The translations under genes and the position numbers were made by a program. From NCBI GenBank assembly GCA_946800325.1, contig OX326956.1, forward strand, positions 8,473,167 through 8,537,166: a stretch of 64,000 nucleotides of DNA. Reading direction: 5' to 3'. The notes under the pieces were generated by a model that made no database searches, was not told the origin of the DNA, and saw only the letters and a program-made list of their open reading frames with translations. This document shows, piece after piece, positions 12,611 to 25,028 of this stretch (the first letter of the stretch is position 1; every line of letters starts with the position of its first letter). The DNA comes from Luzula sylvatica. Taxonomy: Eukaryota; Streptophyta; Magnoliopsida; Poales; Juncaceae.

Positions 12611-13099
12611 TTAAGTACCTAAATCTAGAAAAAAATCTACAAGTTTCAGAGCGATTAAATTAAAGATAATATCCTCGTCCTTATAGATGAAGCCGATGAT
12701 GTTAGACGAGTCGTCGAGCTTTGGTTCGTCAAGAGGTTTCGTATGGAAATAAGGACTTATAGCCGATTCAAACCCGATTATTTTATACTCGTACTTTTTA
12801 GCCCTCTTCATCATCTCGTCTATATTCACAACATATTTCTCAAACTAATCAGCTTCAAGAATTTCTGTACAAGGTTTTTTCGATTCATCGGTACCATCTG
12901 TACATTTCAGTTTGTTCGTACCAGCTTCGGAATTGGTCGGTACCACCATGGCAGCGGTCTCCTTAGACAACCTAATTGCACGGAGATGATTTTTCGCAGC
13001 TAATCTTGCACATATCTCTGACAAATCCAGAGTAATTGAAAAAGGAAGTTCGTTGTACAAGTACAAGCAAGAACACGAAAAAACAGTGCAAATCAGCAT
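12611..13099 (-). CDS. two adjoining open frames of an unrecognised protein, possibly broken
   Basis: Reading right to left, a frame of 84 codons (13099-12845) is followed within 16 bases by one of 72 codons (12829-12611). Composition is less AT-biased than the surroundings and the predicted peptides are mixed and hydrophilic, including DLSEICARLAAKNHLRAIRL in the first and MMKRAKKYEYKIIGFESAI in the second. I do not recognise a family. The single stop between the frames could mark a retained intron boundary or a pseudogene. The region immediately upstream (about 13110-13180) has two copies of CTTGAAAGGACGGCGGT. Function unknown. Confidence 0.25.
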
Positions 13100-13249
13100 G
13101 TAAAGAGAAGAGAAAGACCTGCTTGAAAGGACGGCGGTGGCTGGTGTCGACGATGGTCGCTTGAAAGGACGGCGGTAAATATTTGTTGATAAGCTATGCG
13201 AAGAATATTATAACAAGTAAAATAATGTTATCATAACATTAGTATGAAC

Positions 13250-14061
13250 CATGGTTCGTAATATCGGCCGAGATAAAAAAAACTCGGCCGATATTCTCGG
13301 ACTCGGTGGCCACCGAGCCGATTTTGGGCCGATAAAATCGGATCCGAGTATCCGAATTTTTTTTTTTTTTTCAAATTTTTTTTTTTTTTTTTTTTAAGAA
13401 TACACTATATGAATCTATGAATATTATGATGTATGTTTCTATTTGTTATTCTCATTTTTTTAACTTCGAAAAAATTACAAAGAGTTGCACTCTTTTGTAA
13501 TATTTGTATATTATTACTCTATGTTCACATTTCTTTGCACTCTTTTCTAACTTTGTAGACTTGTACCTATTCGAAAAAACATGCACACTATTTTAATGAC
13601 TCTTTGAAGAAAAAAAAATGTACAGTATCATGTCATATTATGGCCGAGAAGACTCGGTATATTTTTTCAATTGCTTTATTTTTTATAATCTTGAGATACA
13701 AACCGACATAGAGGTAATTAATTAAATACTAAAATTATCTAAATTATTTATAATCTTGAGATACAAACCAACATATTATGTCATATTTTTTCAATTGCCT
13801 TATTTTATAATTCAAGTATTTAATTTTTTTATAGGTCATATAATGTATTTTTTTTATGAGTTCAATTAGTGTGTATCATGTTTATGAATGTTTATATATA
13901 TATATTTTTTTTTAAAATTATTTTTTTTTCTATTTTTTCCGATTTTTTTATTAACCGTCCGATTTTTTTTTTTGACTCGCCCGAGTCTTGTCCGAGTCGA
14001 CCGAGTCCCGAGTCTCGGAGGCCGACCGAGTCCGAGTCCGAGTCCGATATTCAGAACCATG
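13250..14061. mobile_element. non-autonomous hAT-type element (812 bp)
   Basis: An exact 8-bp duplication GTATGAAC flanks the element at 13242-13249 and 14062-14069. The termini are CATGGTTCGTAATATC and, on the opposite strand, CATGGTTCTGAATATC. Subterminal zones are packed with GACTCGG/CCGAGTC and CGGCCGA motifs in both orientations, the kind of short subterminal repeats bound by hAT transposases. The centre is AT-rich with long T runs. No transposase is encoded. Confidence 0.88.
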
Positions 14062-14069
14062 GTATGAAC

Positions 14070-15933
14070 AGATATTAATGTTTACAAATATACTCTTATT
14101 TGATATGATTAAATAATTTATTCACAATCCCATTTTGGTATAATATCACCTGTTTATCATAATTCCATAGAATGTGAGTGTGAGATTATAATGTGACTGT
14201 GAGACTATAATAATATTATCATTATTGAATACGAACGACTCAAAAGTGTATGAGATAATATTTTATTCTGAGCCGGGATGGCTGAAGTATGTAGCAAAAT
14301 AGGCGGTGGTCAGAGGCCCATAAAGAATAAAGGCTTTGCATTTAATATACTAATTAAGATTAAGATAGAATTCAGAAATGGAAAATATTAAAAATTAAGA
14401 ACAATACTATAAACTTAAGGGCCCCTAATTTTGTTCACAATTTATGTTTTCATTTGCATACAATATGACTAAATAAAATAATACCTTCCAATTTAATTGA
14501 GATCTCAAATTACTGTAATTCTTCTCTTGATAAATTGCTTTCCTCAATACTTCTTTATTTTCACCGTCAAGTCATTTTATTTTTATCCCTAAATTAGTTG
14601 CAATTTTCATCACTCGGAAACATATTTTTTTTTTCCTTTCATCTTTTGAGATTTTATTTTTGTCAGTTAATGACTTTTATCTTGTTTTGTTAGAGAGTAT
14701 ATTGATATTTGAAAATCTCAATCTACAAGACAATTTTATTTCGACATTTTTTGTTATTTTTTTTGGCAAGAAATATGTTATTTAAATATTGTTCTTTGAC
14801 TTCTAAAATGTGTTAGTATTATCTAAGTTTTTTCAAATTTTTAATTTAGTAAGCTTACAACATATTAAAAAAATTAATTATAAAAAATGAGAACATCTAA
14901 TATTTTGCCGAGAGCTCTTTATTTCGCTTAAACAATAACCTATTCAAGAAGATTATTTTTCAAGGAGTTACAGATATTATAGATATTACTTGAACAAGCA
15001 ATATATTATAATACTTTGTCACCTGATAAAACGATGACAAGATCAGAAGTGCAAAAGAAAACATTATTTAAACTGATGATTTTATGACAAACTACCTATT
15101 TTCATAGGTATGCCTTCTAGTATCATTTTTTGAGGATATTCTAATTTATTTATCAAAACATGGGTGCGGGTAAGGTGTTTCGCGCAAAACATCGAAATAT
15201 GTGTTTTGCAAATCACAACCGTCCATCAAGTAGGATACCAAATTTGCTTGACTAACACTGTTATCTTCTGTTTAACGCACGCAGCATGCTACAACCCGTG
15301 GAGCCCTCGCACGATCAAGCCCACCCCTTAGGCCCTAACTCACACTCACGACATCCTGACCCACGCAACTCTATTTACGGCACAAAAATACTGCAGCCGT
15401 TGAGTTACAGATTTTTTCGTGAAAAATACTACCACCCGTGAAGCTAAGACTTCAGAAGTGACCCATGCCATTTGTTTATCTCTCATTGGATTGTAGATTT
15501 TTTCCAGGTTAGTATTTCTATTGGGATTTATTTCTACATTTATGTTTTGTCTTGGTATTTTGGAAGATTACTCTACATGTATTGCAAATTAGCAATTAGG
15601 CTTTCCATGTTAGTATTAAATATTTTTTTGCTCTATGTTTATCATTTTGGGTTTAATAGATTGTATCATGTTGCAATTACCTCTTTGATTTTGTTTGCTT
15701 TTAGCGCCAGGTGATTTTTACTTTAATTTTCCGTGATTGTTTCGGTTTTGTGCATACTCTTATTTTCATTTCTAGTTAATTTCTAGATTTTTATGATCAA
15801 TTGATTTGAATAAAATTTGGATAAGGGAAATTAAGGAAGGCCCAATTAAAAACCAATATTTTTGAATAAATTTTCCTGAAAGGCCATCCGGGCCCATTGC
15901 CTTGTTTGGTGCTATAGAACGGGCTGTTTGGAA
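14070..15933. other. intergenic sequence; one stretch of balanced base composition at about 15160-15480
   Basis: 14070-15160 is AT-rich with no supported gene; GAGGCCCATAAAGAATAAAGG near 14307 resembles decayed transposon sequence. From about 15160 to 15480 the GC content rises noticeably and the sequence is non-repetitive. An 80-codon frame follows at 15472-15714, but it is hydrophobic and AT-driven and I do not call it. The balanced stretch could be a decayed gene or promoter, or a transposon fragment. Confidence 0.35.
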
Positions 15934-16053
15934 TATCTGCTAAGATTACCGCTAAATTTTGCTTTTTCGATTTTACCCCCTATGTAAATAAGCAATAAAT
16001 TTTATGTTGGAAAAATCGAAAAAGCATAAATTAGATGTAATCTTAGCAGATAG
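15934..16053. repeat. MITE-like hairpin of about 120 bp
   Basis: TATCTGCTAAGATTAC on the left and the reverse complement of GTAATCTTAGCAGATA on the right form the ends of an inverted repeat; GCTTTTTCGATTTT pairs further in. The loop is about 30 bases. No target duplication was resolved. Confidence 0.65.
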
Positions 16054-16067
16054 TTAACCGAAATTTA

Positions 16068-16317
16068 ACAAAAAGGGTATTCGTGAAATTTTAGTAGTTT
16101 TGTAGGGGTATTCATGATATTTCACGTTTTGTAAGGTTATACGTGAAATTGTGGGGTTTTGTAGGGGTAGGTATGAAATTTGGCCTTAATAAAAAACTAA
16201 CAAAAAAGGCATTCATGAAATTATAATAATTTTGTAGGGGTATTCATGATATTTCACGTTTTGCAGGGGTATACGTGAAATTATGGGATTTTGTAGGGGT
16301 ACGTATGAAATTTGGCC
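16068..16317. repeat. two-copy tandem repeat, period about 131 bp
   Basis: 16068-16184 and 16199-16317 are near-copies. Both contain TTTGTAGGGGTATTCATGAT and end in GTATGAAATTTGGCC. Within each unit the phrase TTTGTAGGGGTA recurs, so the unit itself has internal repetition. Confidence 0.85.
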
Positions 16318-17213
16318 TATTTGATTTGATTTTGTTACCGTTGGAATCTAGATTAGCTTATTTATTTTTACTAATTAGAAACGTTATTACTCTCTCTCTC
16401 TCTCTCTCTCTCGTTTAGAAATCACCTATGGGTCTGCAACAGAACAAGTTCGACAATGAAAAGGGAGAAATTACGACAATCAGATCATAGTTCGTCAAGA
16501 CCTGAGACAGTAAAATTGGAGGATTTTCAAAATCGGAAGCTATTAGTGAAGTTTAACCATTTTTGTTCTACCTCTTTTCTCAGCAATTGGATTGATTCTT
16601 TAAGCTTCCTTTTCAACTTTGGTTACTATACCTTGCTTTTTCACTAAAATCAGAAGCTATCTCTTGTTTTCATTCAACTTAAGAGAGATTTGATTTTCAC
16701 AAGTTTTCATAATTGGGAAATTGGGATTTTTTGTTGTTGTTGATACTTTAGGAGATTTGATTTCCACAAGTATGGAATTTGATCACTGTGCTAGCAGTGG
16801 GATTGGCGAGTTAACTATTGATTTCTTAATTGTTAAATTAGGAATTAGTCTTATGCAAATATATGATTGAGCCAATGTACGAATTGAGATCAACATGTCA
16901 GACTTTTGGCACTTTAACACGTAACATGGGATGAATTTAAAATTCTTGTTAGTGCCTCCCTCGAATATAAAAGACTAAAATACAGGTGGACAAATTTTGA
17001 TTGTAGATCTTTTTAATTTTTAATACTTACGACGAATTGAATTTAGATTCTTCAAATTAGAAGAACATTTTGAATATTTATCAATTAATTAGATATTCGA
17101 GGGGCATGTAATTCATTTTTATTTAATAGAAAAAAATGACAAAAAAAATACTGAATAATTTGAGTAATTCAGAGATATCTTGTAAGTTAAAAAATAGATC
17201 ACACTCATATAGC
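16318..17213. other. intergenic sequence with a short CT run and one weak open frame
   Basis: A (CT)n run at about 16389-16412 precedes a 63-codon frame at 16456-16647 starting MKREKLRQSDHSSS. The arrangement resembles a 5-prime leader and first exon, but no domain is recognised and no continuation was found. The rest is AT-rich with no feature. Confidence 0.3.
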
Positions 17214-17520
17214 TAGGGGTGTCAGTGGGACATATATTGTCCGAACCGACTTGAACCATAACCGAAGAAATATCCGAATTCGAAAAAAAAATTCCGGATC
17301 TGAATAGAACCGGTTTCGGAACCGTATCCTTTTTTCGGATATGGATCCGGATCTAAGTGCTAATTTTTTGATGGATCCGGATATGGATCCGGACATTATC
17401 CGGATCCGAATAAAAGTTGTAAACAGGTAACCGTTTGTTGAAATCATGATCAAAATCATAATAATACCTAATAGATAATATATATATTTTTATTCATAAT
17501 AATACTTAATAATCCATAAT

Positions 17521-17851
<331 letters not shown>

Positions 17852-17955
17852 CTGTATATACAATTTGTTTTAAAATTACAAAATAAGATCTGAATTCTAA
17901 AAATATTATTATATTATTATATCATATTATATGTTTTAATATCCGAATATGACCC

Positions 17956-19752
17956 TGTTAGATTTGTGTTCTAAAAGTTATCATATGAGGATAATTTTTT
18001 AAATGTTATATTTATGAATTGGATGTTATTTACATTTTGTTCCATGAGCTTTTATATTTTTCACTTAGAAGTGTTCAAGAAGATGCACTTGGTCTTGAAC
18101 CGCAGAACTTTAAGTGATAATAAATATTGAACTCTAAAATGTTCACATGTCTTGGATATTAGCAGGAACACTAATATACATAATAAGAATGTCGTGCTGA
18201 TTAAAAGTACGTTGCAGTTCTGCAAACGTTGATAAAAGATTATCATTTAATAACACGAATATATGAAAAGCTTCATATATTGAACAGACCTAATAGATGA
18301 AACATTATATGCATTGTGTTAGTGTCATTAATGTTTTCATCGTGTCTCTGGTTCTAAGATTGAGACATGTATCTTTTTCACATGAGGAATGCATAACGTA
18401 ATTATTATTAAAAGCTGCTTATTAATAAGTGGTGATAAAAGTAATAGTTCTTTATTCGTAACCTATGTTGGAAAGAGAGTACGTGTCAATAACATCATTG
18501 TCACTCATTCATTATGAGAAATGATATTATGGGCCCCTTGATAAAGTAGAATTATGAATGGATCCAATATAACTGAAGTGCAGTTATATATTTATAATTT
18601 ACTTAATAGAGATCAAGAAATGATTATAATACAAAGATGACACATCACTACTTTGTATATTGATCACAATATCATAAAGGCAAGGAATGGACACAATCAA
18701 TATCACAAAGGATTACGTTTCGTAAAAAGGTTACTAAACATCTAAGTTATTTGGGTAACCGTAATGTATAGCTAGAATACCGCTTACGGTTTGTGGAATA
18801 AAGTGTTTTATTCCATTGCCAACATAACATAGATCCTCGATATAGGTCACACCAACTGAACGGGAAACAAGAAATATATTATATATATTTTCTATGTATA
18901 AAGATTTCATGTTGTATGAAATAGATATACAAATAGAAATATGTAAAATATTATGTCATATGAGATGACTACCAAGCATGGAAATAAATTAAATGAAATG
19001 TGCATATTATGAGAATAATATATGTAGCACATATCATAATTTGTTTCAAGCCCAAGCCCAAAACAAATTGAGAAGAGAACTTGAGAAGTCCAAATTAACA
19101 TGGATCATGACCATAAATTCGAGACAGATTTTGAGGCATGTTTTGAACAGCCATTTGAAATAGCAAAACTTTATCATTCTGTACAAATAACCTATGTAAA
19201 TTGTAGCCATTTGAATGAAATTTTTAATGGCGAAGGTTTCAAGTCATTTGGAGTTTTCTAGAAAAAGTAATGACATAAACAATGAACAATGGTCAAAAGT
19301 TAAAGTGTTGTTTCGAATTTTGTTCATGTCTTAAATGCCATACGAATTTGAAAGGGTCTTGACCTAATGTTGAGAGACTATAAATATGAGACCTGGCTAT
19401 GCATTTTATAACAACAACAAAAGAATTTTCTCTCTATAGCCAGTCTCTTTCTCTTTCTCTTGAAGTTTTGTTGAAACGTTGATTGATTAAGTAATCGATC
19501 AGAAACGGGCGACGGAGCTAGGTGCGGACAAGAGGACGCTAGCACGGACTCGACGCCGTTCTTGTTTCGGATTCAAGGGTGAACCTAAGAGGACCAGACC
19601 TACGTTAAAGATCTTTGGTATTGTATTCTAATCCTTCTTGTAGGATAGATAAAATAAATTAGAGTAGAAAGTTAGCTTAAGTAAGACGATTCCCGACTTT
19701 GTTGGAATAAATTTTTTAATATTTACTCCTACGAACGTCATGAAATCCTTCA
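17956..19752 (+). repeat. copia 5-prime LTR (1797 bp)
   Basis: Begins TGTTAGATTTGTG and ends CCTTCA, so it has the usual TG...CA termini. A TATAAATA box at 19379-19386 lies about 370 bp from the LTR end and is the likely core promoter for the genomic transcript. The sequence is matched along its whole length by the 3-prime LTR. Confidence 0.95.
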
Positions 19753-19754
19753 AT

Positions 19755-19766
19755 TGGTATCAGAGC
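19755..19766 (+). other. primer-binding site, initiator-methionine tRNA
   Basis: TGGTATCAGAGC begins three bases after the 5-prime LTR and is complementary to the 3-prime end of plant initiator-Met tRNA, the usual primer of plant copia elements. Confidence 0.95.
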
Positions 19767-20979
19767 AAGGTTCTTATTGTTTAGCTAATTAGACTATTTT
19801 ATTATGAAATTGTTTATTGCATAATGCTTAATTGATTGATCTTTTGTGTTGCGGTTCTGAATTTTTTTGATTCTGAGTTTTAATCGTCGTTCTAGATTTA
19901 ATGGTTACTTGTTTTTGTGTTTTCTAAAATTCTTACATCTTCATGGATGTTTGGAATGGAGAAAACATATAGATCAAAGGTCTTAGGACATATCTATATA
20001 GCTAAAACAAAGTAAAACAAAAACAGTGAGTTGCTGGAATTTCCAGCATTCACGGAATGTTTTTGCTGATATTCAAATCGCGAAATCTTTCAAACGATTT
20101 ATTGGATTTGAATGAAACCAGTTTCTAAATTTAAATCATCATGTCTAGTTTTGATTTAAGGTAAATTTTCTTTACAAAAGTGTTATAATTTTTTGTAAAG
20201 GATACAAAATCGTAACAGTGTACAGAAGAAATTGTGGACGATTAAAAGTGATCTCAAATGGTTTGTGTTTTCTTTAAAAGTTTAAAGGATTGTAATTATC
20301 ATTTTCAAACCTTGTTTCAAAATATTTGTAAATCATTTTTTTTGAAGTGATTTAAATGATTTAAGAGAACCGTATATACTTGAGAAAAGGAAATTAATTA
20401 AGACGTCCAAAGTAGTGCATTGTTATGCAATTTTCTACTCTCTTTATTTTTGGGTATATGAATACATGACATACCAAATTAACGTTTATAGATACATTCT
20501 GAAAGTCCACTGAAAAATTAAGTATATTTCCTTCTCATTTTATCCACTTTAAGCTAGGGACTATAATATGCATGAGTGTAATTTATATTCTCTAGAAATT
20601 GTGGAATATGTTAGGACATATGATCAGGCCATTGATAAGTGTATCATATGTGAGGCATTTGTTACATTTATTTTCTGGAGATAATATGGCCAAACTTATT
20701 GACCAAATAAAACGAGTTTGCTTAACGAGAAGTCAAGATCTAGGCTTGAAGTCTCGGGAAATTTGACAAGAGTCATAAAGTTTAGAAATTGCAAATGATT
20801 GCAAATAAATTTTCTAAAAGGTTATGATTAGTATATGATACTTACCTTGAGTGAATAAATCGGATGAGTTCGTTTTATTTGTAATAGGATCTTGAATATA
20901 CTGCATAAAGGACATTAAATATATGTAGTATCAATTCTACATAAATATAAACATGAAATCCTTTAAATATTATCATAGA
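19767..20979 (+). other. untranslated leader of the copia element
   Basis: About 1.2 kb between the primer-binding site and the first gag-like codon. It is AT-rich with no open frame. Such a leader is longer than in many copia elements; it may hold packaging signals or a decayed insertion. Confidence 0.6.
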
Positions 20980-21948
20980 ATGGCAAACAACGTACTTATC
21001 TGATCCACGCTTGAAAAATGTCCATTGGGGGTGACGGTTCCAATTTTCATGATTGAGAACTCAAACTCAACTTAACTTACTAGAAAGTTCTTAAATAATA
21101 CTCCCAAAGAGATATTCGAACGTCCCTCCAAAATGTTCTTGGAGAATGCTCATAAAGAGCGTTCTAAGATCACTCTAGCATTCACGAAGTGTAACATGGC
21201 GGAAGGATTTTCCGTAAACCAGCATATGTTGAAAATGTTGGGTTACCTCGAGAAATTGGAGAAGCTCAATGCTCCAATGCATGCTGACTCGGCTGAGGAT
21301 ATAATCCTTGGTTCATTGCCTCCATCTTACAGAGATGTTGTCATGCATCTTCATCTGCGTGAAAAGGCAATGACCTTGGATGGGATCCATCAGACCTTGA
21401 AGCAAGCAGAGGCTGATATGAACATGCACAAGGGAGAGAAGAATGTTCTTGCGATATCTCAAAATAGTAAGAAATTCATCAAAGGAAAGGGCAAAAGGAA
21501 AATGCCAGCAAAGAACAAAGAGAAGGGAGGAGCTCAAGTGAACATCTCCAAAGGCAAAAAGAAAAACTCGCCAACTTCTCAAACTGATTGCTTTTATTGC
21601 CACGAGTTGGGACACTTTAAGGCAAATTGTCCCAAGTACAAGGATGACTTGGACAGTGGCAAAATAGAGCGCAAACGCCCCAAAGTTTCAAAAGGTATAT
21701 ATGTTATTGAAATTAATTTAACCGCATCTATTCACGATTGGGTATTAGATACCGGATCATGTGCTCATATTTGTGCAAATATGCATGCACTAATGGATAG
21801 AAGACATCTCAAGAAAGGAGAAGTCACTTTGAAGGTGGGAAATGGTGTTAGTATTTCTGCTATGGCCATTGGGTCGATTCACCTTCATTTATCTAGTGGT
21901 TTAATAATTAATTTTGAACAGTGTTTATTATGTTCCATCTATATGTAA
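20980..21948 (+). pseudogene. copia gag and protease region, broken
   Basis: A degraded gag start at 20980 reads MANNVLI then a stop, followed by frameshifted gag-like residues, including an NFHD motif with the next codon now a stop. A long frame at 21133-21948 then holds the C-terminal gag region, a zinc knuckle of the form C-x2-C-x4-H-x4-C at about residues 153-166 of that frame, and the aspartic protease motif LDTGS at about residue 204. The central gag segment between these appears shortened compared with related elements. Nucleocapsid binds the element RNA and protease would cleave the polyprotein. The frame ends early, within the protease or the segment following it. Confidence 0.88.
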
Positions 21949-22239
21949 AAAAACATTATATCTGTGTCGTGTTTGGACAAAGATGGGTATGCATTTACTA
22001 TTTCAAACTCATGTATGAGTATTTCGAAAGATTGATTATTTTATACAACTGCTGTTGTTCAAGATGGTTTATATTTACTTGAAATAAATAATAAACATGT
22101 TCTAAATGTCAATAACAAGCGACTCAAGATATCTCATGAAAATGAAACTCTCTTATGGCACTACCGTCTATGACATATAAGCGAGAAACGCATAACAATA
22201 TTACAAGAAGCCAATCTCCTTGATCTTCATGATTGTGAT
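21949..22239 (+). pseudogene. gag-pre-integrase segment of copia polyprotein, multiple disruptions
   Basis: This stretch sits where the gag-pre-integrase domain is expected. Short frames with stops are seen, including histidine-containing text of the LLWHYR type at about 22152-22170 and a C-x2-C just after 22248 in the next frame, together consistent with a broken zinc-binding N-terminus of integrase. No continuous frame remains. Confidence 0.65.
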
Positions 22240-23022
22240 ATGATAGATACATGCGAACCTTGCTTGATTGGTAAAATGACCAAGAAACCTTTCAAGAAGA
22301 AAGGTGTCAGGACGAAAGTCTTATTGGAATTAATACATTCTGATGTATGTGGTCCAATGAGTACTAGTGCGCGAGATGGCTTTCGATACTTCATTACATT
22401 CACAGATGATTGTAGTCGTTATGGCTATGTTTATCTGATGAAGAATAAGAGCAAATCATTTGAAAAGTTCAAAGAATTCAAGAATGAAGTTGAAAACCAA
22501 CTTGGTAAGAGAATTAAAGCTTTACGAACTGATCGTGGAGGAGAATACTTGAGCAATGAATTTGGTGCATACCTAAAGGAGTGTGGTATTGTAACACAAT
22601 TGACTCCTCCTGGAACACCACAATGGAATGGTGTATCTGAGAGGAGAAATAGGACATTGCTCGATATGGTTCGATCAATGATGTGCCAAACAGATTTACC
22701 TCTTTATTTTTGGGGATATGCATTGCAAACCGCAGCTTACACACTGAATAATGTTCCATCTAAATCCGTCGAGAAAACTCCTTACGAGTTATGGATAGGA
22801 AAGGTCCCTGACTTAAATTTTCTCAAGATTTGGGGATGTGAGGCTTACGTCAAACGATTGATGTCAACCAAGCTTGAACCCAAAGGGGATAAGTGCTTCT
22901 TCATTGGTTATCCGAAAGAAACAAAAGGATACTACTTTTGGCACAAGACAACTAACAGAATATTAGTTGAAAGGGGTGCAACTTTCCTAGAAAGAGAATT
23001 TTCTCAACAGGATCAAAAGTAG
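22240..23022 (+). pseudogene. copia integrase core
   Basis: A 260-codon frame carries the integrase catalytic triad: Asp35 in HSDVCGP, Asp98 in LRTDRGGEY and Glu134 in GVSERRNRT, giving the D,D35E spacing of retroviral-type integrases. The zinc-binding CEPCLIGK segment is at its N-terminus. The C-terminal region includes WGCEAYVK and GATFLEREF, both found downstream of the core in copia elements. It ends at a stop at 23020-23022, before the reverse transcriptase. Integrase would insert the cDNA into the genome. It is one piece of a formerly continuous polyprotein. Confidence 0.92.
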
Positions 23023-23080
23023 TGGTAGTAGTGTTACACTTGAGGAAACTCAAGACACACTACAAGACCTTGATCATGTC

Positions 23081-23821
23081 ATGGACGATGTCCATATAGA
23101 TCAAAGTGAGCCAACCATAGTACTTATGGCTAGTGGGAGCGTGATCGTACGTATTCCTCAAACGATTGAGGAAGAGGTTCATGCATCACCACATAGTGTT
23201 CAATCCATAATTGAATCAATTTCACCAGAAATCGTGGAAGAGGTTCAGGAGATTCTAGATGAACAAGAAGAGCCACAAAGGGTAAGACGGCCAACAAGAT
23301 CTAGAAAGAAACCTGATTTCTATATAGGTCTTCATGAGATTTTGGTAATGGATACCGAAGATCCGACCACTTATCAAGAAGCAATAAGTAGAGATGACTC
23401 CGAATCATGGCATGAAGCCATGAAATCTGAAATGCAGTCCATGTATGATAACCAAGTATGGATATTGGTTGATCTTCCTCAAGGAAAGAAAGCCGTTCAA
23501 AACAAATGGGTTTTCAAGAGGAAGATGGACATGGATGGAAACATGACAACATACAAGGCGAGACTTATAGCGAAAGGGTTTAGTCAAGTTCAAGGGATTG
23601 ATTATGATGAAACCTTCTCGCCGGTTGCAATGTTTAAGTCAATTCGGATATTACTAGCTATTGCCGCATTTCATGACTATGAAATATGGCAAATGGATGT
23701 CAAAACAGAGTTTCTTAACGGGAACTTGGAAGAGGATGTGTACATGGTGCAACCTCCAGGTTTGAAGATCCGAATAAAGCCAGTAAAGTATGCAAACTTC
23801 AAAGATCCATTTATGGATTGA
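23081..23821 (+). pseudogene. copia reverse transcriptase, N-terminal part
   Basis: A frame of 246 codons. The first half is the variable acidic linker between integrase and reverse transcriptase. The RT domain begins around SWHEAMKSEMQSM and includes NKWVFKRK, YKARLIAKGFSQ and the first catalytic aspartate in QMDVKTEFLNG near residue 205. It runs into a stop at 23819-23821 after a short deletion in the region before the YVDD motif; the next frame starts with four bases of overlap. Lysine-threonine-glutamate replaces the usual KTAFLNG. Confidence 0.9.
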
Positions 23822-24935
23822 AGCAGGCATCCAGGAGTTGGAACAAGCGCTTTGATGACGAGGTTAAACGTTTTGGATTCATTCAAAGCAAAGAGGAACC
23901 TTGTGTATACAAGAAGGTCAGTGGGAGCTACGTGCTTTTCTTGGTTCTTTATGTTGATGATATATTACTGATTGGAAACTTTATTCCCTTAATGGAGCAA
24001 ACCAAAACTTCATTGAAAGATGTTTTCTCAATGAAAGACTTGGGCAAGGCCCAATATATTTTGGGGATTAAAATATGCAGAGATAGGTCTCGTAGACTCA
24101 TTGGTTTAAGTCAACGTACATACATTGATAAAGTGTTGAAAAGATTCAACATGCAGAATTCCAAGAAAGGAAATGTGCCAATGACTCAAGGTGTAACACT
24201 TAGCAAGTCTCAATGTGCTACGACACGTAAAGACATTGAAATCATGAAGGATGTACCATATGCTTCTGCAATTGGTTCCATCATGTATGCTATGGTGTGT
24301 ACACGACCTGATGTTGCATATGTTCTGAGTGTGACAAGTCGTTACCAAGCCCATGCAGGTCCAGCTCATTGGACAGCAGTCAAGAATATCCTCAAGTACC
24401 TTAACAGGACTAAGGATAAGTTTCTTGTGTATGGAGGGAAAAGGGAGCTCGTTGTAGAAGGCTACGCCGATGCTAGTTTTGCGACTTATTATGATGATAA
24501 GCGGTCACAGTCTGGATATGTCTTCATTATGAATGGAGGTGCTGTTAGTTGGAAAAGTTTCAAACAGTCAACAACAGCTGACTCAACCACTCAGTCTGAA
24601 GTGATGGCTGCTGCTGAAGCCAGCAAAGAAAGTGTTTGGATCAAGAAGTTCATTGAGGAACTTGGTGTTGTACCTTCGATCGAAGGTCCATTGGAATTAT
24701 TTTGTGATAATAGTGGAGATATTGCACAAATAAAGGAGCCAAATGCACACCACAAGATCAAACACATGGATAGAAAGTATTTGTCATTCGAGACTTCATA
24801 GATGAAGGGAGAATAAAACTTTTAAAGGTGGACACGGATAGCAACACAGCAGATCCGCTAACAAAGCCTTTATCTCACGCAAAAGGCGATGTCCATTTTG
24901 ATTCCATGGGTCTGAAGGAACATGGAGATGGATAG
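23818..24935 (+). pseudogene. copia reverse transcriptase C-terminus and RNase H
   Basis: The 327-codon frame 23818-24801 begins at KQASRSWNKRFD, contains the polymerase motif YVDD at residues 45-48, the connection region ending in KYLNRTKD, and RNase H with its first acid in GYADASF, a further acid in TQSEVMAA and another in LFCDNSGD. A frameshift near 24770-24800 moves the last part into another frame, where the conserved tail NTADPLTKPL is readable until about 24935. The polymerase and RNase H motifs are thus preserved while the reading frame is not. Confidence 0.9.
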
Positions 24936-25017
24936 AATAGAAGGCAACCTTGTTTTTAAAGAAAAAAAAAAAAAAAAAAAAAATACATAAGAATGTATAA
25001 GAGGTAACTTTAAGAAC

Positions 25018-25028
25018 AAGTGGGAGAT
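25018..25028 (+). other. polypurine tract of the copia element
   Basis: AAGTGGGAGAT lies directly before the 3-prime LTR, the position and composition expected for the primer of plus-strand DNA synthesis. A run of about 22 A residues lies 50 bp upstream. Confidence 0.9.

Noticed and set aside
13866..14078. Overlapping frames on both strands reading repetitive Gly/Leu/Arg or Ser/Glu/Pro text
   Set aside because: They are translations of the subterminal GACTCGG array of the hAT element.
18061..19101. Minus-strand frames of 61 and 64 codons, repeated at 25134-26173
   Set aside because: They occur in both LTRs only because the LTRs are near-identical; no protein signature is present.
21313..24369. 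Minus-strand frames of 62-100 codons opposite the copia coding region
   Set aside because: Shadows of the real gag-pol frames on the plus strand.
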